Positions 35,225 through 45,935 of a stretch of 64,000 bases of DNA are shown piece by piece. A program made the translations under genes and the position numbers. Under the pieces are notes generated by a model. It was given only the letters and a program-made list of their open reading frames with translations. It was not told the origin of the DNA and made no database searches. Numbering within the stretch: the first letter of the stretch is position 1; each line of letters begins with the position of its first letter. Source of the DNA: Rhynchonema sp. JSB1_4 (Eukaryota; Nematoda; Chromadorea; Monhysterida; Xyalidae); NCBI GenBank assembly GCA_030248065.1, contig JASAMV010005008.1, forward strand, positions 1-64,000, read 5' to 3'.

Positions 35225-35527
35225 GCGGTCTGGCTGCAGTTCAGAATCACTCATAAACCCAACGCACGCACGCTCAATACACAGTGCACCGCAGCACACA
35301 CACATAATACCGGTCCGTTCGTTATACGCCTCGACGCGTATGGGTGTGTGTCTATTCGCCAGACCACACTCATGCAAATGTTGCTTCATATGCGCTGTAC
35401 AATACACGTGCTATAATATCATGAAACACTAACATTCCGCCTAAACAATTATACTTTGAAGATTAAAGTAAAGCTAAAAACAAAATGAGCAGCAACTGAA
35501 AAATAAAGTTAATTGTATGTACTGCAT

Positions 35528-38500
35528 TTAATCCCAAGCGACATTAACAATTTCATAGTGCATGGATGGTCTTCGCACGATTGTGAGGCATAGCAGTCCA
35601 TTTCGTTGTTGTGACGAGTGAGTGACAGTGCATTCGTCTGGGTCCTGCAGCAGACTGCTGGCCAGGTGATGTTTCACAATGGGATCAGTGGGTGTGTTTG
35701 CGCGATGTGCGTGGAACACTTGGTGCAACTCGATGCAGCCCAATTGATTGACAGTCGATAGCAACACTGATTGACCACGTCGACCAATGATTGAAACATC
35801 AGCTGGCAGGTCATTGACGGCAATTGTGATGACACGCTTGACTCGCATGCACATTGCGTCACGACGGTATTGCACTGACAACACGACCAATGCGTGCTTG
35901 GCTGATGTTTCACGATGTGCGACCAACATGGCCAGTTGTCGGTCATTGCGGAACCAGGTGAGCCCGCTTTGAGTGTACACCCAGTGCGCATCCGGCCACT
36001 GCACTCCATCACAACACACAACTCTGTCAAGTGACACTGTCAACCTTGAATTGTCATCGTCATCGCGAATCGTGAGTGAATACAGCCCGATTGCATGTTC
36101 ATCAGTCAACAGCATCAACTGACCGGTGCGGGTGCAAATGCAACTGGTCACGTGACTGACGGGGGTCACCAACTTGACATTCGTCACTCGAAGCGTGCCA
36201 CGACCGATTTGAGTCAATCGATTGATCAGCGTTGATTGACTGGTGATTGCTGTGGTGTACATGTGTACATCCACGTCCGACACACGACCATCGTGAAACA
36301 TCAGGTTGGGGGTGAGCACGAACAGACACACACGAACTTCGTCGATGATGAACACCGATGTAGGATGTTGTTTGAATTCGGTATCGAGATGCTTGATTGA
36401 TGAACTGGGCACATCGTATGATCCTGGTTCTGGCTCCTGATGTTCCACGATCATGAGACGATGTCGCACCAAACACTTTTGCTCCCAATCTCCCTCTTTC
36501 AACAATTCTCGATTGAGAATGTAGGTCGATGCGGTCAACTTGCTGCCCGTTTGACGACGTCTGACGTGTGATTCGTGGATGGCGTGTGACGTGGCCGTAT
36601 GAAACATCAGCTGTTCATCTCTGGCACCGACCATGTCGTGCACAACGTCGTGTACCGACACTCGGCTGCAGACGGCACCCGGCAACGCTTGCCTCACTAC
36701 ACGCTCGCATGGGGGTGGGGGTGGGTAGACCGGTGGTGTTTCAGGCTCTGGTACGACGGCAACAACAACTTCCACATCTGCATTGCGACCGATGATAAGC
36801 AGCATTCGAAATCTGTCCATTGCTGGTTCAAGATTGTTGTAAATCCATCGACAGCCATCTGGGTAAAAGAGAGGAAGGTTGGTTTTGTTGATAAACTTTT
36901 GACAAGCAACCATTTCGCTATATAAGATGTTCTCACGTGAATAAAGAACAAAATGAATAGAATGACAATTGTGCTTTACCTATCAACGTTCGAAAAGTGC
37001 ACATCAGCAGTTCGCGCAGTTTTGCAGGCAAGGCGAACAGACCACGGCTTACGATTGCAAAGGGCAAGGTGATGATCCAGATCAGGCACAGCAGGATGCG
37101 CTTGATCAGGCAGAGACATTTATCGATGAGCCAGCCGATGAAACCTGAAATAAAAAGGGCTTGCCGTCGATTCCAAAAAATATCAAAACACATTCAGCGA
37201 GTGTTTGACACCATTTTCACCAACTGACCAAACGAAAAGTCCGAGGACTACCTACCAAACAACATCAAAACCCCGAAGGACCATCACACCTGTCACCAAA
37301 CTGAGCGGTAATCCAATCAGAAACACAGCAATGTTCCACAGCCCGATGAAAACTGGCGCCAACGGATCCACATCGACAACATTTCCATTCTGTCGCTGTC
37401 TGGGAGCTGGCCTTCCAGGTCGACGCACTTGTGGCTGGATGCGCCGTGCCTGGACAGCTCGCGCTAGATTGACCATCACTTTCCATACCAAGGCTGCAAC
37501 AAACGCCCAAAACAATGCCGGAACAACGATGTTGTAGGTGGTGCTGAGAATCTCGGGTACGTGCCCAATGAGCCGGAGATAAATAAATTTATGAATCATG
37601 TTCAGCATCCAGTACATTGCGTTTACGAGTGCGAACGGATGGAAGACGATGGCGAGCAGCACTTCGCTCAGATCAAAGTCCTCCCAAATTCTGGAGAGCG
37701 CGGTCGCAAAGTGGTAGTTGATGATTGCATCCAGTTCTTCGATTTCAGGCAGTTCATGTGAGAGAACATTGTCTGAGTCCTGCGAACAATCGCCTTCCGC
37801 ACAGCTGCTTGCTTCCGTGATGAATTCATCTGCGAAATTCTCGCTCGGCGATAAATAACGAAGCAGATGGTCGCTGCTGCCTGTTGAGCTGGAAAACAAC
37901 AGATACACAGGGGGTATACGTATAGTACGTAGAGATACCAATATTGTCTCAAATCGTGTTACGCGCAGCTTATACACACTTGGGTTTGGTGTCGTCGTCC
38001 GTCCAAAACAAGGTGTGATCAGTTGTCCACTTGTCCAGTTCACCGTTGACCTTAATCCATCTGTCCATCGCTTCAAACGACAAGAATTCGGCGTCGTACC
38101 ACATTCGATTCAATTTCCCGAGTCCGCCGATTGCGAGGATCCCAATGTCGCCGACAACGAGCATGGTGAAATTCATTCGCACTTGATTCATTGGTGCGAT
38201 AGACTGCCAGCCCGTTCTCGGTCGCTGCAACAAACTGATGTTTCATCCGACTCACATGTGTGTCACTCGGATACTGTGCGCAAATTTCAACTTACCAGTT
38301 TGTCAAAGAGCAGACAGGAATTGGTTTGTTCGTAGCTCAGTTCGGTGCGAGGATCGTATAGGTAATCTTCATCGTATTCACTGCCGTCTGACGGATAAAC
38401 GTTGATGCCTGAACAAGCAAGGTAGAGCATTTAAACTTGGTCATTGAACTGGGTCGGGCTAATCACACCAATCACGGAGCTTTACATAGCAACTTATGTA

Positions 38501-39923
38501 TGTGTAATGAAAGAAAAATTTGGATTACTACCTACCACCACAAATAAAAATTTTCGATCCATGCGCCGCCGTTGAGTGATGCACACGTAAGTTACCGAAG
38601 TGGAGTTCTCTTCGATAGATCAGCTTCCTCTCATTCGGAACTGACAGGACGTAGTGCTTGTTTAAGCTGCAATTGTAATAACTGTGTTTGCAAGTGCATT
38701 CACAGAAGCACGGATATTTTAGGATGATTATGTCACCAGAAAACATGGAGTTCATCGAGAGCGACCACGCTGCCACAAGCTTCGCCCATAAACATGACAG
38801 TGCCCAGCGGTCCCTTGAGAGATTGACTGACGCTGATTTGACTGCCGACAAGGAAGTCGATCTGATCGAATCTGAAAGTCGCAGTTCCAATGTCGAAGCC
38901 CAAATTTGGTCATGGTAATTTAGTTTGGCAGATGCCTGCCGAAAGGCGGGTCACACAACTCATCTGTGGCTGGGGATGAACGGGTTAGACCAGCAGTGAA
39001 CGTCTGTACATAAATTTTTGTCAGAACCATCAAAACGCAAAGCAAACTAACGTATAGTCGTGTCTCGATCTGTTATACAACAAACATGTAAAGTCCTGGT
39101 CGTCCCCTGGGTCTCGATAACCGCCGCAAAAGACCAGCATATCTGAAGTCCGGCAACTGGGTTCACGGTGGTTCACCCATGACAAATCAGCAACAACTTG
39201 CATACCTTTGCTGGGCAGATACCCGACGATGGCATCTTTGTACCCCCCAAGTTCGTCCTCAATGTTCAACACTGTTTGATGCATCGACATTGAGTTGAGA
39301 TCGAATCTGAATTCCGACGCCAAATGATGCCAGTCCTCGATGGTGTTGTTGGGTGTTCGACCATGGTTGTCAACGACGGTCACAATCACCGGTTTGGGAC
39401 CGTTCGGGATCACAGCATATGACCCTGCACATAACGCATGATACGACACTTGGAACATTTCGCGGAAAAGACTACGAATTTTAACTCACGGAACCACCGC
39501 TCGAACGGCATCAATTTCGCCGTTCTTCCGAATTTCTCCTGGTCGTTCTTCAACTGCACTGCCGTCTTTACAGTCAGTTCGGCCCAACTCCGGTCGTGAT
39601 GGGCCAGGTCGATTTTGACTTGAAATTCGAATCGACGAAGGGCATTGAACTCGAGGATGTAATGTTTGAAGGTGAAGTGGTTGACAAGGGCTGCAAAATA
39701 GATCGGAGTTGAATTTGAAACCGAGTGGCTTCATCTCGGACATGTAATCTAAGCATTAAATGAGCAGCCAACCCTTATAGATGATCGTTGGTTCGTTTGC
39801 GGTCGAATCGACACATTTCCGCACACCCTTCCCCCATCTTTGCCATTTGGAACATTGCAGCTCGCTGACAATCGACTGTATCGATAACACAGTCAGCACG
39901 CAAATGATCGTCCAAGACTTCAT
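35528..39923 (-). CDS. Kelch-like membrane protein, paralogue D, with distinct C-terminal half
   Basis: Exons 39923-39773, 39690-39490, 39424-39206, 39142-39052, 38871-38737, 38666-38536, 38408-38296, 38224-37980, 37888-37272, 37144-36980, 36858-35528 total 3399 nt (1132 residues), with every phase consistent. Exon 1 is a signal peptide (MKSWTIICVLTVLSIQSIVS). Exons 2-8 parallel A, B and C with the same phases: HYILEFNALRRFEFQVK, VFCGGY, VVALDELHVF, IFICGG, SCLLFDKL, GILAIGG. The C-terminus is different: several hydrophobic spans (about residues 480-680, for example LLCLIWIITLPFAIV), then a 443-residue last exon, beta-rich and unrecognised, with a Pro run (YPPPPP). The last exon is also one long open frame from 36913 and could be a separate gene. 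Phase agreement across its acceptor favours joining. Confidence 0.65.
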
Positions 39924-40499
39924 TGGCGATGGCGTGATCGATTTCAGATTCGATCAGGGATGGACCGCCTCGAATTCAGATTGTCCTCACAAGCCACAGA
40001 GCGTCTCCTTGGGTGCATCAAGACACAATACACACACATAGAGCCAAGGGGCACCAAGGCAAGTGATCCATTATGGTTCATTCGTGTTCTTGGCCTCCCG
40101 CCTGGTGACCGAAGACAGCACAGGCGCCACATTTGGCACGTGGGTGGTCTCACTGGGTCTTGTTTCCTGATTTTTTTGCCATAAAACATCACTCGTTTGA
40201 TGTCTTCCACTGTTCAGTATTGTGTGCGCCTGACTGACCAAGCACGGTCGTGCAGCAAAGCAGCCGTGCTTTCACAAGCACCTGCCGGGTCGGACTCCGT
40301 TTGAAAAACCGCAGTGCATCATGTGAATTGAAGCAGGCGTGAAGAAATGCAACTTCGTTGTAGATTTGGTCAAAGAATTTCATCAAGATGATCTGGCCAT
40401 TCGACGAAACCTGATCCCATCATTATTGGTCTCTGTATTTCAACTGGTGCTGACCAAGAGACAGGAATGCACGAACATATTGGTCGTTGTCAATGTTGT

Positions 40500-40652
40500 C
40501 CAATAGTGTTACCAGACGTTACCGTTACCCCTGCCCTACCCGTTCTGTTTGTCCGTGTTTGTTTGCTCATATTTAGCTCATTTTGTTAATTCTTCCTAGC
40601 CTGCCGTTAGGCTTTTGCGAAAGCATGCATAAAACTTGAAACTTGAAACATC
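40500..40652 (+). mobile_element. 3' end fragment of another LINE
   Basis: Ends AGCATGCATAAAACTTGAAA followed by a second CTTGAAA unit. This kind of short tandem tail follows a TTTGCG...AAGC segment in CR1-like LINEs, as also at 15340-15386. Only the 3' tip is present. It lies between the start of gene D and pseudogene E. Confidence 0.5.
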
Positions 40653-40774
40653 GTCAAGGGTTTGAGCAGACGAGCTGGACGCACGCGAACCGGTGATCAC
40701 TCACAAAGATGAAATCAAAATTAAATTTCAAGATGATTTTTCGCTTTTTCAAAAGGTAAAGTACCTATTTCCAG

Positions 40775-41561
40775 CCATCGTTAACCATTCACCTGCGAAG
40801 ACCTGCTCGTTCGTGGATTCGAATTTGACGCAAAAGTTTATTTGGACAATTTCGATCACAGTTCGGCTGATTTCACCATGCAGACACCGATCGAGATGGT
40901 GGATGACCACGAAAAGTTGCAATGGAGCACAAAGATCGAACCTTGAGTGGTGAGTTCATTTTGCTCAGTCAGCTAAATGTTTTATGCTATTGCGGTGGAC
41001 CAACACTGATAATGACACTGGCGCGTGCAGAAAACAGAAAAGCCCGCTTTTTGACGAAGCAGAGCAGCACACTTATCTGTCCGGACTCCAGCACAAGCAT
41101 ATCTTGTGTGGTTTTGGGGTCACATGGCCATCCAGTGCTTTCGCACTTACAATAATAACCTGGTGCACCGCCCGTCTGTAAAAATAGGTCGAAACCAAAA
41201 CCCCGCTTCATATCCGTAAATCCGTGTCTTGTTTTCTTTGATGCCCGCAATTTCAGAGTCGAACACTGTCATTCCCTGGCAACATTTTGCGTCAGCATTC
41301 AGATCCGATCTGCGCTTGCACACGCTGCATCACACTGTGTACGCAACACAAAGGAAGAATATTTTGGTTAGATATCAATACCTACCAACGCAGGGTTGGT
41401 CGATTGGTTGTTCACGAAATATCATATAGTACCACACAATACGCCAAACTCTGTTTTATTTGCAGACGTTCTGCTGTTTTGCGGCGGCGTATCGGCACGC
41501 AGGGCGACCCCAACTTCTCATGTCAGTTGTATAATACAGTCGATCCAACGCTGACTGGTCG
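40775..41561 (+). pseudogene. Kelch-like paralogue E, truncated and frameshifted
   Basis: Remnants of three exons, closest to gene D. At 40775-40950 the AIVNH...GFEFDAKVYL segment loses one base against D just after the NH codons, shifting the frame. At 41257-41394 WQHFASAFRSDL...YLPTQG lacks a few residues. At 41464-41561 VLLFCGG goes out of frame before the FSCQLYN part. Splice sites are still recognisable. The later blades, membrane span and C-terminus are absent. E is in opposite orientation to D, head to head with it. Confidence 0.8.
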
Positions 41562-42077
41562 TTAGCTTCGAATTTCCTTTCGATCATTTGAAGAATCAAA
41601 AGAGAAACATTAAACTCGTGATCCCGGCACCTAATACCTTTCATTGAACCTGAAATATTTGAGGCAGAGAAATTTAGTATGATCGAGCATGCAATCGTTT
41701 TCAGTTACGTTCGTTCATAATGGTGTAATTTCAATCATGTTAAAAAATATCAGCCGTGAACTGCAGACTCGAAACACTGCACCCTGAGATTTCCTACGCC
41801 ATGAAAAATTCCAAGGAAGATGGTAAGAAATTAATGTGTCGCAATTTCCCGCTGAAACTTTTTATTCGTCATTATTGCATTATTGCATATAGTATGCATT
41901 TGAACCAGTCAGTCAGGGATCACCCAGCTAGTCCCCCTCTTGCCCCGCAATAAAATTGTCTGTCAATTATTGCGTAACGTGCATTCTTGTTTTTTCAAAA
42001 ATTTTCCATTAATGTTGTTTGGATGGACTAAAACTGATAGATAGGCCAGGATGGTGAGATTCATATGATTCTTGTAT
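41562..42077. other. No gene seen
   Basis: Between the decayed paralogue E and the 3' end of MSP copy 2. No exon of E beyond its fourth could be found. Confidence 0.45.
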
Positions 42078-42962
42078 TCACGCCTTCTTCTCCGGTTCGG
42101 CCGCCGGCTTTTCCTCTTTCTTTCCCTCTTTTTTCTCTTCCTTCTTTTCCTCTGCCGGTTTATCGTCCTTTTTCTCTTCTTCTTTCTTTTCTTCTTTGTC
42201 TGCGTCTCTGTTGACGAAATTCGTCGGGATGCGTCGCAGACCTGAATATGTGCCTGATGTTATCATGCCGATTTGCGCATGTACAACAGAATTTGACACT
42301 TGGCTGTCAGCCATGGGCACTACCCACCTTCGGGATCACCGGTGTGATCGCCCCAGACTTTGCGCGGCGGATCGTCGCCATCGGGCATCGGGATGTGGTA
42401 GATACTGATCAGATGCGTCCCGTCCGCCGGAATTTTGTCCTGCAAATCACAAACACAGGTTTTAATTTTCAACGCACCACACAATAGGCAGACCCAGATG
42501 GTGTCCAACCTTTGACGCAAACTGATTCAACGTCAAATTGATTGTCGCTGATTCTCCTGGATCGAGTTTGCCGACCGGCGGCCGAATGCGGAACATGTCG
42601 TTCGATGTGCATTTCACCTGCGCACGTCAAGGGAAGATTATATTTGCTTCTATATCATGCTCATTCGTTGGACATGTGACCCCACCGCATCGTTGAGCAA
42701 CTAAAAATTTTTGCCATCATTGTGCGCCAGGTGCACAGCAACGCACCAAAATACGCGTTGTGCAACTTCCAGTAACTCAGTTGCCCACAGTTTATTTTAT
42801 CTTTCAAGCATGTCGACCAACTTTGTAGGTGCGTTTCTTGTCTGTGCTGTTGGTGAGTTTGAGATCGACGTTGGTTTCGGCCGTGAGCAGATGGCCATCG
42901 AACACAATCACTTCGTTCGGTTCGGCCGTGAATTTCCAATCGCCTTTCTGAATTGGTGGCAT
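42078..42962 (-). CDS. MSP-domain protein with Lys/Glu tail, copy 2
   Basis: Exons 42962-42822, 42617-42510, 42439-42328, 42241-42078, with lengths identical to copy 1, encode 174 residues. The protein differs from copy 1 at about four positions: Lys to Asn in the ETKVDL segment, NYVNKD to NFVNRD, and one Glu to Gly in the charged tail. Introns are also closely similar. Both copies have intact frames and splice sites, so both may be expressed. It points toward copy 1, with paralogues D and E between them. See copy 1 for the domain description. Confidence 0.85.
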
Positions 42963-43064
42963 GATGATTGATTGATTGGGATATTGATTGATCAAAAATC
43001 AGAGTTGATGTGATCGGTGAAGAAGAAAAGCAAAGAATGACTACAATTGCAAATCAGACCGACT

Positions 43065-43070
43065 TTTATA
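43065..43070 (-). promoter_or_regulatory. TATA box of MSP-domain gene copy 2
   Basis: TATAAA on the minus strand in the context CGAGTATAAAAG, about 103 bp before the ATG, matching the position in copy 1. Confidence 0.55.
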
Positions 43071-43737
43071 CTCGACGGTTGCTGAAGTTGGTCCTCGTCA
43101 AAAACGTGCATCTCAAAGCAGTGTGTTACGGTATTGCATACAAAAGGCCGCGAATGTTTTCTATTTCCATGTTCATGTGTTTTACCAGTCTGTCTGCGAC
43201 TACCTCATTGACTGAACAGTGGACGTGATATAAACTCAGAAAGGCAACCAAACACAAAGGTTAATCGGTGCATCGATGAGTCAAGGCGGTAATACGGTCT
43301 AGGCACCTTCCCCCGTTGTCCTCCGTGGGATCCCGTCCTCCGTGCATCGTCACAGCGCGCGCGAAATTCAAAACTTTTGGAGCGAAAGAGAAAAATCTAA
43401 CTTACCGTAAAAGCCTAAATAGAGCCCCCCCGGAATAGAGCCCCCTCGGAATATCGATCGAAAATAACACCGGATTTGGAACGCTCTCGGTGAGAAACGA
43501 AAATAATTTTTTTTGAAAATGGGGTCAGTGAAATTCAGAGGTCGCAATCGGGCCGGGTTTGGCCGGCCCGGCCCGGCCCGAGCCCCCAAATCTCCGGCCC
43601 GGCCCGGCCCGGCCCGACCCGTACCCCCAAATCTCCGGCCCGGCCCGGCCCGAATTTTTGGCTCAGATTTTAACCCAATTTTTGTCATAATTTTTGCGAT
43701 TTGTGAATCTATTTTTTGGTTGAAAATAAATTGTTTT

Positions 43738-44534
43738 CAATGGTGTGGCTAGTGGCTGGGGTGGGTGGTGGGGCACCCCTTAGGTACAGTAGGTAGGTAT
43801 AGATTGACGCGCCATCCTGGCAGTGTAGTACTTGGTCAGGGTGTTGACGATAGATCGATTGGGACCCGAAATGTGTTGACGATAGATAGATGACCCAAGT
43901 CCGAAATCTGGGGGGGTCGACCCAAACTTGTTGACGATAGATAGATGGTGGGGGGGGTCGCCAAAAATCAAGGTATAGTATAGTGCATTAAGTAGGTAAT
44001 AATGTGTAAATATTAATAAAAATGTGTATAGATGTACTAAATCCGCGCGTACGATTTTTGCCTATTTGTGGTGAAAAATACCGATTTTGAGCCATTTTGA
44101 GGCAAAAATGTCAATTTTGGGTTCGAAATGCGTTGACGATAGATAGATTGTTCCCAAAATTTGTTGACGATAGATAGATTTGCCCATATGTGTTGACGAT
44201 AGATAGATGAAATCAAAAAGTGTTGACGATAGATAGATGAATTTGGGGGGGGGACCCCACCCCCCCAAGTACTACCCTGCATCCTGGTACAGTAGGTAGG
44301 TAGCCGCCCCCGGCTGGTACAGTAGGTTGCTATAAAATCGATATTTTTCACTCCAAATAGGCGAAAAATCGCGCGGTGCGCGGGAAATTGGCGTTTTAGA
44401 GCACATTTTCATCAAAATTTAGACATAAAAATTGTGTTCCCCCTAGCTCGGCCGGTACAGCAGGTAGGTTGTTGATTGTAGGCCTTTCTGGTGGTACAGT
44501 AGGTTGATTGCACGCCTGGGTAGCCACACCACTG
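43738..44534. mobile_element. hAT-like MITE nested at level three
   Basis: Ends CAATGGTGTGGCTA (left, one change) and TAGCCACACCACTG (right). Exact 8-bp duplication ATTGTTTT at 43730-43737 and 44535-44542. The interior has GGTACAGTAGGTAGGTA phrases. It carries another insertion at 43821-44279. Confidence 0.85.
43821..44279. mobile_element. hAT-like MITE nested at level four, with GTTGACGATAGATAGAT repeats
   Basis: Ends CAGTGTAGTACTTGG and CCAAGTACTACCCTG. Exact 8-bp duplication CATCCTGG at 43813-43820 and 44280-44287. Inside are seven or more irregularly spaced copies of the 17-mer GTTGACGATAGATAGAT, separated by unrelated 8-30 bp spacers. A disrupted relative occupies 45936-47059. Confidence 0.85.
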
Positions 44535-44849
44535 ATTGTTTTCCATGAAAAAGTCGTCAGATAGACAATACTGATCACTTACTTGCCGAATCCGTCAGAA
44601 ACTTTAGTATTTTTTGACAAAAAAATCCCTACTTTTTCAGTAAAATAAGTCACTTCAGAAGCTTCGGGCCGGGGTGCCCGGCCCGGCCCGGCCCTCCAAA
44701 TCTCCGGCCCGGCCCGGCCCGAGCCAAAAGCCCAAAATCGCGGCCCGGCCCGGCTCGGCCCGGCCCGGCCCGAGGTCGGGCCGGCCCGATTGCGACCTCT
44801 GCAGTGAATTAATAGAGCCCCCCCTTGTATTTAGGTTTTTACGGTATTA

Positions 44850-44978
44850 TGACAAAAATTGTGTAAATCTGACCCAAAAAATTCGGCACGCCGGCCCGAA
44901 CGCTCGGGCCGGGCCGGATGGAGATTTGGGGGCTGGGCCCGGCCCGGTCAAACCCGGCCCGATTGCGACCTCTGCTGC
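44850..44978. mobile_element. Right-end fragment of a GGCCCGG hAT-like element
   Basis: Ends GATTGCGACCTCTG like the element at 43537-44801, preceded by CGGCCCGG sequence and a CTGACCCAAAAAATTCGG phrase also found near 11578-11600. No left end was seen. Confidence 0.55.
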
Positions 44979-45002
44979 CCACCCACGGCCACAACTTCCG
45001 TT

Positions 45003-45865
45003 CAGAGGTGGGAACAGTGTTGGAGGTGGGGGGGGGGTAGCCCCCCCAGTACAGTAGGTATCCCCCCCTCGCCTGGTACAGTAGGTATCCCCCGGATGTT
45101 TGGCATGGTACAGTAGGTATCCCCCCCGATTTTCACCCCGGTACAGTAGGTATCCCCCCGATTTTGCCCAAAAAGTGCCAATTTTTGACCAAAATGGCCA
45201 AAATTAGTGTAAAATCAGTGGTTTTTGCCTCAAATTACTCAAAATTCGCGCGCTACGCGCGCAAATACTACGTTGTCACACAATTCCACACATAATAAAC
45301 ACATTAAAAATTTTCACCCCAAAACCTAACCCCCCAACCCCCCCCCCCAAACCCCCCTAGGTACATAACCCCCCCCCCAGGCCATCGGCTCTGGTACAGT
45401 AGGTATCCCCCCTCTCTGAGCGCGGTACAGTAGGTATCCCCCCTCCAGAGTACCTCCAACACTGGGTGGGAATCGGGCCGGGTTACCTCGGCCCGGCCCG
45501 GCCCGACGAGGTCCGGGGGTCGGCCCGGCCCGACTTCGAAAAAAGTCGGCCCGGCCCAGCCCGGCCCGATTTTTTCGGCCCGACTTTTTCTGATGATATT
45601 TTGAAGCAGTTCTTTTGGTGCAAAAATTATTGTTTTTTTTGTTTGTTGAAAGTGCCTGGTAATCATGGAAGTCGGCACTAATTTGCAGAATCGCGAGAAA
45701 TTTTGAGAAATTTAGCCTGAAAAATCACGATTTTGTATTGAAATTCGATGATGTCGGGCCTTTTCGGGCCGGCCACCCCGGCCCGGCCCGACATTCCGGA
45801 AAGTCGGCCCGGCCCGGCCGACCGTTCGGGCCGGAAACCTCGGCCCGGCCCGATTCCCACCTCTG
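45003..45865. mobile_element. hAT-like GGCCCGG element, interrupted
   Basis: Ends CAGAGGTGGGAA (left; the rest resumes after the nested insertion) and TTCCCACCTCTG (right). Flanking octamers CTTCCGTT (44995-45002) and CTCCCGTT (45866-45873) differ at one base. Related to the elements at 11369 and 43537 but with GGGAA in place of CGCAA. Confidence 0.8.
45015..45464. mobile_element. hAT-like MITE nested 12 bp inside its host element
   Basis: Ends CAGTGTTGGAGGT and its complement. Exact duplication GGTGGGAA at 45007-45014 and 45465-45472. The interior has repeated GGTACAGTAGGTATCCCCCC phrases. Confidence 0.9.
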
Positions 45866-45935
45866 CTCCCGTTTCCAAGTATTGCCTGTGATTCGCCGCC
45901 GTGCGTGCGAAAGATAGATCGGTTGAGTCAGTTTA

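Larger units (their letters stand above)
42078..43073 (-). repeat. Right arm of the MSP inverted duplication
   Basis: Inverted counterpart of 33558-34556, including promoter, exons and introns. Divergence is higher in introns (small indels near 42700) than in exons. Confidence 0.8.
43537..44801. mobile_element. hAT-like GGCCCGG element nested in the TA MITE
   Basis: Inverted ends CAGAGGTCGCAATCGGG and its complement. The flanks CAGTGAAATT (left) and CAGTGAATT (right) look like a target duplication with one base of drift. Subterminal regions are dense GGCCCGG. A further element is inserted at 43738-44534. Confidence 0.75.
43405..44844. mobile_element. TA-flanked MITE (CCGTAAAARCCTAAAT ends), heavily invaded
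   Basis: The left end CCGTAAAAGCCTAAAT and the right end ATTTAGGTTTTTACGG are inverted copies flanked by TA on both sides. AATAGAGCCCCCC follows each end. A clean 325-bp copy lies at 48321-48645, so this one has been enlarged by insertions at 43537-44801. Probably Tc1/mariner derived. Confidence 0.8.

Noticed and set aside
35141..35416. 91- and 144-codon frames over the tRNA-like gene (LEPPTSQPPGLNNQLLYQLS and its antisense VAQLVEQ type)
   Set aside because: These peptides are well-known spurious translations of tRNA genes.
36858..36913. 461-codon frame from 36913 as a separate single-exon gene
   Set aside because: An acceptor at 36859-36860 joins gene D's previous exon in the right phase, and the whole D model sums to complete codons. 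Kept as the alternative in the D entry.
43850..44240. GTTGACGATAGATAGAT repeats with spacers, CRISPR-like at first sight
   Set aside because: Eukaryotic context, spacer lengths vary from about 8 to 30 bp, the same spacers recur in another copy, and the whole lies within a MITE with an 8-bp target duplication.
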